In this document: in pieces, positions 5,554 through 11,101 of the stretch
Position numbering within the stretch: the stretch's first letter is position 1
Layout: the number at the start of each line of letters is the position of its first letter
NCBI GenBank assembly: GCA_947588665.1
Contig: CANPYU010000027.1
Coordinates: forward strand, 1 to 11,101
Origin: an uncultured Bacilli bacterium
GTDB lineage: Bacteria > Bacillota_I > Bacilli_A > RF39 > UBA660
Direction of reading: 5' to 3'
DNA: 11,101 nucleotides
The notes under the pieces: model-generated
What the model was told of the DNA's origin: nothing
Database searches by the model: none
What the model saw: the letters and a program-made list of their open reading frames with translations, nothing else
Position numbers and translations under genes: made by a program

Positions 5554-5578
5554 AAAAAAATATCTAAAAAATTTTAGA
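5554..5578 (-). terminator. Possible AT-only terminator at the end of smc
   Basis: On the minus strand TCTAAAA-TT-TTTTAGA (5578-5563) is a 7-bp stem that includes the smc stop codon, followed by seven Ts (5560-5554). The stem has only one G-C pair close to its base, so termination may be weak. Confidence 0.4.
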
Positions 5579-8516
5579 CATTTTCTAAACTAACACTTAC
5601 AAGTTTGCTAACTCCTGACTCTTGCATTGTAATACCATATAATACATCTGCATACTCCATAGTTCTTTTTTTATGAGTAATTAAAATAAACTGACTCGTA
5701 TCTTTTTTACTTTGCAAATACTTTCCAAACGTATCCACATTTGCTTCATCTAAAGCCGCTTCTACTTCATCTAAAATACAAAAAGGACTAGGTTTAACAT
5801 TTAATATAGCAAATAGTACTGCAATTGCCGTCAAAGTTTTTTCTCCACCCGAAAGCAAAACAATCGATTTTAATTTCTTTCCTGGTGGTTCAGCCTCTAT
5901 TTCTATTCCTGTATTTAATATATCATCGGGATTAGTTAACTTTAAATTACCCTTGCCCCCTTTAAATATTTTTCTAAATACTTCATTAAATTCTTTACTA
6001 ATTAAATTAAAAGTAGTTTTAAATTTATCAATCATTATCTTATCCATTTCTGATATTATATTATTAAGTTCTAATGAAGATTCTTCTAAATCATTACTTT
6101 GTTTAATTAAAAAATTATATCTTTCACTAACTCTTTCATATTCCGCAATTGAACCTGTATTAACATTACCTAAACTAAAAATCTCTTTTTTTATTGCCTC
6201 AACTTTACTCCGAGCTAAATCAAGTGGCAATTCTAACTCATAATTACTTTTAGCATATTCATAAGTTAAAGAATAATTTTCAGATAATTCTACTAATAAA
6301 TTATCTAATTTAACATCATACTTTCCTAATTCTATTTCTTTTTCTTTTAAATTATTTTGTAAATGATTATATTCTAAATTAATCTTTCGATATTTACTTT
6401 CTACTTCATTTATTTGTTCATCTAAATCTAATTTTTGTTTCTTTAATTTATCTAATTCTTTTAAAGCCAATTCTTTTTCACTAGCCACTTGATTAGATTC
6501 TTCTAAAATACTTACTAATTTTTGGTCTAACTTATTAGTACTTATTTCTTCATTTCCCTTAATTTCTAACTCTTTTTTATTTAAAGCTTCTTCTATACCT
6601 CTAATTTTATTAGTTCTCGTATTAAGAATCTCATTTAAATTAATTAATTGTTTAGCAAGCTCTACTGTTTTATCTTCTAAAGAATTATAATTATCTGTAA
6701 ATTCTTTTTCTTCTTTATGTAAATTTTCCAATTCTATTTTAGTTACTTCTAATTCTTCTTTTAACTCACTTAATTTCAATTTATCATTTAAGTGACTATT
6801 ACTATTTTTTATAGAACCTCCTGTAACTGAACCTCCAGAATATAATATCTCCCCATCAAGTGATACTACCCGATATTTATAATTAAGGATCTTTCCTATT
6901 TCATTTAAAGCATCCATATCTCGAACTACTACAACATTCCCCAATTGATTATTAATAATATTCTGATATTCTTTATCATATTTAACTAAATTAGATGCAA
7001 TATCAATAAACCCTCTGCAATTTTTAATTTTAGCAATATCACTATCTATAATCATTTTTCCTTTTATTATATTTAAAGGGAAAAAAGTTGCTCGCCCCAA
7101 ATTATTTTCTTTTAAATAATTAATACATTCTTTACTACTATCTTCATCTTCTACAACTAAAAAATTTGTTGCTCCTCCTAAAGCTGTTTCTATAGCAACT
7201 GAATATATTTGTTCTACTTGTAAAATATTTCCTATCGTATTATGAACTCCTCTAAGTCGCATATTATTAAGAACACTTCGAACAGCACTAGGCATTTTAG
7301 CATTATTACTAATATTATCTTCTAAAATATTTATTTTATTTTCCAAAATTAAAACATTTTTTTCTTTAAAACTTATATCATTTATTAAATTATTCTTTTT
7401 AACTTTAGCCATAATAAAAGTATTATCAAGTTCATCCTTTTCAATTGACTTTTCTTTAATATCATTTATTAAATCATTAAGCTTAGCTTTTTCTGTTGTC
7501 ATATCTTTTTTTAAATTTAATTCTTCTTCTTTTAACTTTATTAAAGCTTCTTCTAAATTATTTTCATTAGCCTCATACTTTTTTCTTTCCATCGTAACTA
7601 ATTTTTCAGCTTCCAAGCTAGCCAAATTTTCTGTTAATTTAATATATTCATTATTTTTAAAAGTAATCTCTTCCCCCAGCTTTAAATCTTCTAACTTTAA
7701 TTTTTCTAATTTTGAATTATCCTCAGAATTCAAAGAACTCATTTTTCCTAATTCTTCTTGTAATTTTGCCACTTCTACTTTAATCTTTTTAAATTCAATA
7801 TTAATTTCTGATATATCATAAGCAATTAAAGCAATTTCAATATTTTTAAGTTCTTCTGTTAATGCTAAGTACTTTTTAGCCACCATACTTTGCTTTTCTA
7901 AAGGCTTTACACTTTTATCTAATTCATCTATTACTAACTTAATTCTTGCTAAATTTTCTTTTGTTTTATCTAATTTTTTTAAACTTACTTCTTTTCTTTT
8001 TTTATACTTTAAAACTCCCGCGGCATCTTCAAATATTACTCTTCTTGCTTCTGGTTTATTGCTAATTATATCCATAACACTTCCTTGCGAAATAATATTA
8101 AAAGAATCATTCCCCGCCCCAGTATCTAAAAATAAATCTGTAACATCTTTAAGCCTTACTTTACTATTATTAATATAATATTCATTTTCCCCAGTTTTAT
8201 ATATTACTCTTTTAATTTCAATTTCTTTAAATTCACTATTTAAATAATGATCCGTATTATCAAATAAAAGAGCCACATATGCTCGTGATAAAGCTTCCCG
8301 CGTTGCCGAACCATTGAATATAATATCACTCATCGATTCTGTTCCCCGCAAAGACTTAAGAGACTGTTCTCCTAAAACCCATCTTACTGCATCAACAATA
8401 TTGCTTTTACCTGAACCATTAGGTCCCACGATAGCCGTTATACCTTTTTTTATTTCTAAATCTATTTTATCGGCAAATGATTTAAAACCATATGCCCTAA
8501 TATTCTTTAAATACAC
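5574..8516 (-). CDS. smc: Chromosome partition protein Smc (short-armed)
   Basis: ATPase that, with ScpA and ScpB, extrudes DNA loops and individualises chromosomes. The N-terminal head holds Walker A GPNGSGKS (31-38) and the Q-loop region ISQGSVMDI; a long coiled coil runs from about 170 to 400, the hinge covers about 405-570 (VRSVLNNMRLRGVHNTIGNI to SVTGGS), a second coil runs about 575-815, and the C-terminal head carries the ABC signature LSGGEKT (888-894), Walker B FCILDE (912-917) and the D-loop ALDEAN. It is 980 residues, whereas Bacillus subtilis Smc has about 1186; both arms look shorter by about 100 residues, and heads and hinge are complete. The start is GTG at 8516 with AAGGA (8530-8526) in the 20-nt gap after rnc, so the two are cotranscribed. 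The ftsY gene that often follows is absent here. Confidence 0.96.
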   Translation of the reverse strand: MYLKNIRAYGFKSFADKIDLEIKKGITAIVGPNGSGKSNIVDAVRWVLGEQSLKSLRGTESMSDIIFNGSATREALSRAYVALLFDNTDHYLNSEFKEIEIKRVIYKTGENEYYINNSKVRLKDVTDLFLDTGAGNDSFNIISQGSVMDIISNKPEARRVIFEDAAGVLKYKKRKEVSLKKLDKTKENLARIKLVIDELDKSVKPLEKQSMVAKKYLALTEELKNIEIALIAYDISEINIEFKKIKVEVAKLQEELGKMSSLNSEDNSKLEKLKLEDLKLGEEITFKNNEYIKLTENLASLEAEKLVTMERKKYEANENNLEEALIKLKEEELNLKKDMTTEKAKLNDLINDIKEKSIEKDELDNTFIMAKVKKNNLINDISFKEKNVLILENKINILEDNISNNAKMPSAVRSVLNNMRLRGVHNTIGNILQVEQIYSVAIETALGGATNFLVVEDEDSSKECINYLKENNLGRATFFPLNIIKGKMIIDSDIAKIKNCRGFIDIASNLVKYDKEYQNIINNQLGNVVVVRDMDALNEIGKILNYKYRVVSLDGEILYSGGSVTGGSIKNSNSHLNDKLKLSELKEELEVTKIELENLHKEEKEFTDNYNSLEDKTVELAKQLINLNEILNTRTNKIRGIEEALNKKELEIKGNEEISTNKLDQKLVSILEESNQVASEKELALKELDKLKKQKLDLDEQINEVESKYRKINLEYNHLQNNLKEKEIELGKYDVKLDNLLVELSENYSLTYEYAKSNYELELPLDLARSKVEAIKKEIFSLGNVNTGSIAEYERVSERYNFLIKQSNDLEESSLELNNIISEMDKIMIDKFKTTFNLISKEFNEVFRKIFKGGKGNLKLTNPDDILNTGIEIEAEPPGKKLKSIVLLSGGEKTLTAIAVLFAILNVKPSPFCILDEVEAALDEANVDTFGKYLQSKKDTSQFILITHKKRTMEYADVLYGITMQESGVSKLVSVSLENV

Positions 8517-8536
8517 CTATATCATTCCTTACTATT

Positions 8537-9181
8537 TCATGCTTTTTTTTGCAATGCTGCCTTTGCAGCCCTTTGTTCTGCCTCTTTTTTACTTTTGCCA
8601 ACTCCCCTACCATAAACAATTCCATCAATAACTACATCAAATACAAAAGTTTTATCATGACTAGGTCCACTTTCACTAACTAAAACATATTCCAAAGTTT
8701 TTCTATCTGTTTGTACTAATTCCTGTAAACGAGACTTATAATCTCCCAAAAACATATGATGTTCCTTAATATAAGGCGTTAATATTTTTAAAGCATATTC
8801 TTTAGCTACCAAAAAGCCTTGATCTAAATATATAGCGCCCAGTACACTTTCAAAACAATCAGCAATAATTGTATCATTAATATCTTTCAATTGGCCATTT
8901 CCCACTCTAATACATTTATCAATTCCTATATCTTTTGAATATTGGGCTAAAGCATCCTCACAAACAAAACTAGCTCTAACTTTAGATAGTTCTCCTTCTC
9001 CTTCACTTAAAGTCTTATAAAAATATTCACTTGTTATTAACTGCAAAACCGCATCTCCCAAAAATTCCAATCTTTCATAGTTATTACCCCCATGTTCATT
9101 AGAATAACTACTATGAGTTAAAGCTGTAAGTAAAAGTTCTTCATTATCTATTTTAATATTAAACTTATCTAAAAAATTCAT
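8537..9181 (-). CDS. rnc: Ribonuclease III
   Basis: A dsRNA endonuclease that matures ribosomal RNA precursors and cleaves structured mRNAs and antisense duplexes. The catalytic domain (about 1-145) carries the signature ERLEFLGDAVLQL (36-48) with E39 and D43, and the second metal-binding pair D108 and E111 in ADCFESVLGAIYLDQG. A dsRNA-binding domain follows from DYKSRLQELVQ (147-157) through GRGVGKSKKEAEQRAAKAAL (191-210). The length of 214 residues is at the compact end of the family. ATG at 9181 follows AAGGA at about nine bases. It is first in the rnc-smc operon, the usual Bacillota order, and ends in TGA, which shows that TGA is a stop in this organism. An extended -10 promoter lies just upstream. 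Confidence 0.96.
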   Translation of the reverse strand: MNFLDKFNIKIDNEELLLTALTHSSYSNEHGGNNYERLEFLGDAVLQLITSEYFYKTLSEGEGELSKVRASFVCEDALAQYSKDIGIDKCIRVGNGQLKDINDTIIADCFESVLGAIYLDQGFLVAKEYALKILTPYIKEHHMFLGDYKSRLQELVQTDRKTLEYVLVSESGPSHDKTFVFDVVIDGIVYGRGVGKSKKEAEQRAAKAALQKKA

Positions 9182-9209
9182 TTATATCAATCCTTTATAA
9201 TCTAAACCC

Positions 9210-9218
9210 ATTATACCA
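9210..9218 (-). promoter_or_regulatory. Extended -10 promoter of the rnc-smc operon
   Basis: The minus strand reads TGG-TATAAT (9218-9210), a perfect -10 with the TGn extension. The -35 position falls in the T-rich end of the preceding terminator and is weak (TTTATT). Confidence 0.55.
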
Positions 9219-9227
9219 AAAGAACCT

Positions 9228-9255
9228 AAAAAAATAAACAGCAAGCTGTCTATTT
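9228..9255 (-). terminator. Terminator of the 142-residue unknown gene
   Basis: On the minus strand AAATAGACAGC and GCTGTTTATTT can form an 11-bp stem with one G-U pair over a 2-nt gap (in practice a 4-nt loop), running into seven Ts (9234-9228). The stem starts inside the stop codon. Confidence 0.75.
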
Positions 9256-9682
9256 AATCTAATTTTCGCTTTAATTTCTCCACTTTTTCTATTTTTGGCA
9301 CCCGAATATCTGATTGTAATATCTTCCCTTGAATAACTATATAACTACACCAATTAAAATTACCATCAAAATAACTAATTAAACCACTTTCTAAATCAAC
9401 CGCTCTATAAAAGTAAAATCCCTTATCCAATATCATCTCCACCAAAAACTCTCTTTCTGGATAATAAAAATCTAAACTATTTTCATCATCCAAATCATAA
9501 ACATCCCCTTTATAACATTCCAGATTTACTAAATTTCTTAAATCCTCTTTCATTTTTTTATATTCTTTAATTTCTTTTAAAGCTAAATCTTTATAAAAGT
9601 AATTATCCAAAAATTTTTCTTTATTTATAATCCCCAAGTTTATTCTCTTTAATAAATCACTTAAAATAAGACTTCGTTCCAT
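9254..9682 (-). CDS. Unrecognised 142-residue soluble protein
   Basis: I do not recognise a family. The protein has no signal peptide or membrane helix. Residues 1-52 are highly charged and probably helical (LLKRINLGIINKEKFLDN, KEIKEYKKMKEDLRNLV). The middle, about 65-120, is rich in aromatics and likely beta-structured (LDFYYPEREFLVEMI, GFYFYRAVDLESGLISYF, NWCSYIVIQGK), and the tail is basic (KIEKVEKLKRKLD). The coding frame is supported by an AAGGAG ribosome site (9694-9689) before the ATG, a good promoter (9701-9728) and a strong terminator overlapping the stop, so it is monocistronic. It sits upstream of the rnc-smc operon; no functional link can be claimed. Confidence 0.8.
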   Translation of the reverse strand: MERSLILSDLLKRINLGIINKEKFLDNYFYKDLALKEIKEYKKMKEDLRNLVNLECYKGDVYDLDDENSLDFYYPEREFLVEMILDKGFYFYRAVDLESGLISYFDGNFNWCSYIVIQGKILQSDIRVPKIEKVEKLKRKLD

Positions 9683-9700
9683 AACTTTCTCCTTACATAT

Positions 9701-9728
9701 ATTATAAGGAATAATTATTAAAAATCAA
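9701..9728 (-). promoter_or_regulatory. Promoter of the 142-residue unknown gene
   Basis: The minus strand reads TTGATT (9728-9723), a 16-nt spacer, then TATAAT (9706-9701). The expected start is near 9694, right at the AAGGAG site, giving a leader of about a dozen bases. Confidence 0.6.
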
Positions 9729-9732
9729 GTAA

Positions 9733-10098
9733 TTATATCCACTTAGATATATATATCTTTCTCGTAACTTCTAACTCATATCTTTTAAATATAGTAATAA
9801 TACTTTCTACAATTGCTCTTACTACATCTGTTACATTTCTTTTAATTCTAATTGTTTTCATTTCCTGCTGTAAAGTCTTTCTAAAACTATAATCATCTAC
9901 ATATTTCCCCATAATTCTATCTATTTCCATCGCCTTTTGGGTATCCTCTTCATTATTAATATCTATTCTAAAAATATAATCTTGATAAATTCTTACCAGT
10001 TCCACTGATATATTATCTCCTTCTAAAAAATCAGTATTCATAATTCTATTAAAATTTTTACAATAACTAAGTATTTTTTTATTATTTTCCAATTTCAT
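9733..10098 (-). CDS. Unrecognised 121-residue soluble protein
   Basis: I do not recognise a family. The protein is predicted all-helical and soluble, with no signal or membrane segment. It starts MKLENNKKILSYCKNFNRIM, has an acidic middle (DINNEEDTQKAMEIDRIM) and a basic C-terminal third (RKTLQQEMKTIRIKRN, then VVRAIVESIITIFKRYELEV) ending in KWI. The basic end could touch nucleic acid or be an interaction helix, but nothing decides this. AGGTGA eight bases upstream and a near-consensus promoter (10131-10159) support the gene. A 50-nt gap separates it from the 142-residue gene, which has its own promoter. It is divergent from the VanY-like gene, with overlapping -35 boxes. Confidence 0.78.
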   Translation of the reverse strand: MKLENNKKILSYCKNFNRIMNTDFLEGDNISVELVRIYQDYIFRIDINNEEDTQKAMEIDRIMGKYVDDYSFRKTLQQEMKTIRIKRNVTDVVRAIVESIITIFKRYELEVTRKIYISKWI

Positions 10099-10130
10099 AC
10101 CTTCACCTTTACTCTTTACTTTACAATATA

Positions 10131-10159
10131 ATATTAACTCGTCTAATTTGATTTGTCAA
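10131..10159 (-). promoter_or_regulatory. Promoter of the 121-residue unknown gene
   Basis: The minus strand reads a perfect TTGACA (10159-10154), a 17-nt spacer, then TAATAT (10136-10131). Its -35 overlaps the -35 of the opposite promoter by five bases. Confidence 0.7.
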
Positions 10160-10180
10160 ATAAAAATTTTCTGTTATAAT
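10153..10180 (+). promoter_or_regulatory. Promoter of the VanY-like gene
   Basis: TTGTCA (10153-10158), a 16-nt spacer, perfect TATAAT (10175-10180). The expected start is near 10187, directly at the AGGTGA ribosome site. Confidence 0.7.
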
Positions 10181-10197
10181 AATAATAGGTGATAAAT

Positions 10198-11101
10198 TTG
10201 AAAAAAACTAAATTAAAACTCAAAAAAAGCGTTTGGCTAGTAATAGTTATTTTAATATTTTTAAGCATTGGCATTTATGCTGGCATCAATGTTTATCAAG
10301 ATATGCAATATAAAAAGACTAATGAATATAAATTACTGCAAATAGGTTATACAAAAGAAGAAATAAAATTACTAGAAACTAATTATAAATCGGGTATTAA
10401 AGATTTACTAACTAAAGAAAAGCAAGAATTTTTACTTACCCTTTTTAAAGAAAAATATTATCTAGCTAGTAATTTAGACCGCTATCAAAAGTTCTATCAG
10501 GATCATCCTGATTACAGTGCCACTAAAATAATAACTTATGTAAACACCAATAATGATTATGATTATTATGAACATGATATTGATACTGACATAAAACAAG
10601 ACTACTTACTTCTTGTTAATAAATATTATCATTTACCTAGTGATTATGAACCTGATGATTTAGCTGTCGTAAGTAATAAATATTACTATGGCGAAAATCA
10701 CAAAATAAGAGAAATTACTTATGAAGCATTCAAAAATATGTGGCAAAGTGCCTATAACGAAGGTATATACTTAATTATTAATTCTAGTTATCGCAACTTT
10801 AATGAGCAAAAAAGTGTTTATGATGATTACAAAAATTCCAAAGGTACAACTTATGCCGACAGTGTTGCTGCTCGTCCTGGTTATTCAGAACATCAAACTG
10901 GTCTTTCCCTTGACATATTTAGTAAAACACATACCACTACTTCTAACTTTAAAGATTCTCCAGGTTATATTTGGTTAAAAAATAATGCCTATAAATATGG
11001 TTTTATTGAAAGATATCCTGAAAATAAAGAAGAAATAACTGGATTTTCTGCTGAAGCTTGGCATTGGCGATATGTTGGTGTAGAAGCCGCTACTTATATT
11101 T
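10198..11101 (+). CDS. Membrane-anchored VanY-type D-Ala/LD-carboxypeptidase (M15B), 3' end off window
   Basis: A zinc peptidase that trims the C-terminal D-alanine or related ends of peptidoglycan stem peptides outside the membrane. The start is TTG (10198) with AGGTGA five bases upstream (10187-10192); no ATG competes. A basic N-terminus (KKTKLKLKK) and a hydrophobic helix (about 11-30) make a signal-anchor. Residues about 40-165 form a spacer domain I cannot name. The M15B catalytic domain follows: INSSYRNFNEQ, SVAARPGYSEHQTGLSLDIF with zinc ligands H232 and D239, and EAWHWRYVG with catalytic E286 and ligand H289. At least 301 residues are visible and only the last few dozen bases are missing. 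The family contains D,D-carboxypeptidases and the LdcB/DacB L,D-enzymes, and the sequence does not settle which; nothing here suggests a vancomycin resistance cluster. Confidence 0.93.
   Translation, partial: MKKTKLKLKKSVWLVIVILIFLSIGIYAGINVYQDMQYKKTNEYKLLQIGYTKEEIKLLETNYKSGIKDLLTKEKQEFLLTLFKEKYYLASNLDRYQKFYQDHPDYSATKIITYVNTNNDYDYYEHDIDTDIKQDYLLLVNKYYHLPSDYEPDDLAVVSNKYYYGENHKIREITYEAFKNMWQSAYNEGIYLIINSSYRNFNEQKSVYDDYKNSKGTTYADSVAARPGYSEHQTGLSLDIFSKTHTTTSNFKDSPGYIWLKNNAYKYGFIERYPENKEEITGFSAEAWHWRYVGVEAATYI

Noticed and set aside
5349..5555. Plus-strand hydrophobic 68-codon frame
   Set aside because: It is the antisense reading of the TnpB fragment; Lys-rich coding DNA gives Phe/Leu/Ser-rich shadows.
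5953..6243. Plus-strand frame inside smc, and a similar one at 8314-8631
   Set aside because: Both are antisense to strongly supported smc or rnc and lack ribosome sites.
1..11101. CRISPR array, tRNA or rRNA genes
   Set aside because: No regularly spaced repeats and no cloverleaf or ribosomal RNA signature were seen on either strand.

Overview
The window is very AT-rich. It has Bacillota-type gene neighbours (rnc directly before smc, a SEDS glycosyltransferase, a Bacillus-like peptide deformylase), AGGAGG/AGGTGA ribosome binding sites and sigma-A type promoters. TGA works as a stop (rnc ends in TGA) and Trp is TGG, so the code is standard, not the Mycoplasma code. Together with the N-terminal style and C-terminal module of the large surface protein, this suggests an uncultured gut-type Bacilli/Mollicutes-like lineage (RF39 or a relative). 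The taxonomic placement is inference.

Layout. 1-177 (-): N-terminus of pyruvate phosphate dikinase, cut by the window edge. 346-1905 (-): a membrane-anchored surface protein whose C-terminal module belongs to a family with a variable end (DUF6273/C-type-lectin-like). It is transcribed divergently from a protein with two tandem XRE helix-turn-helix domains (2065-2523, +); two adjacent DNA dyads lie in the shared intergenic region. 2657-2749 (-): a start-less scrap homologous to the variable end of the surface protein. 2787-3950 (-): FtsW/RodA/SpoVE-type glycan polymerase. 4084-4281 (+): a Gly/Tyr-rich one-TM small protein. 4359-4910 (+): peptide deformylase. About 4923-5545 (-): a decayed IS200/IS605-type TnpB remnant lying directly against the 3' end of smc. 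5574-9181 (-): the rnc-smc operon. 9254-9682 and 9733-10098 (-): two unrecognised small proteins with their own promoters. 10198-11101 (+): a membrane-anchored VanY-type peptidase, cut by the window edge.

The backbone is housekeeping: peptidoglycan synthesis and trimming (FtsW-like, VanY-like), chromosome organisation and RNA processing (Smc, RNase III), N-terminal protein maturation (Def) and central carbon metabolism (PpdK). The accessory interest lies in the first 2.8 kb. There a surface protein carries a 3' segment with a distinctly more GC-rich codon style, and a second copy of that segment, without start and decayed, sits 2.1 kb away behind a putative regulator. This could be the footprint of cassette exchange or a retroelement-type diversification system, or simply a dead paralogue. 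The copy seen here fails the adenine-only substitution test for being the direct template of a diversity-generating retroelement, and no reverse transcriptase is in the window.
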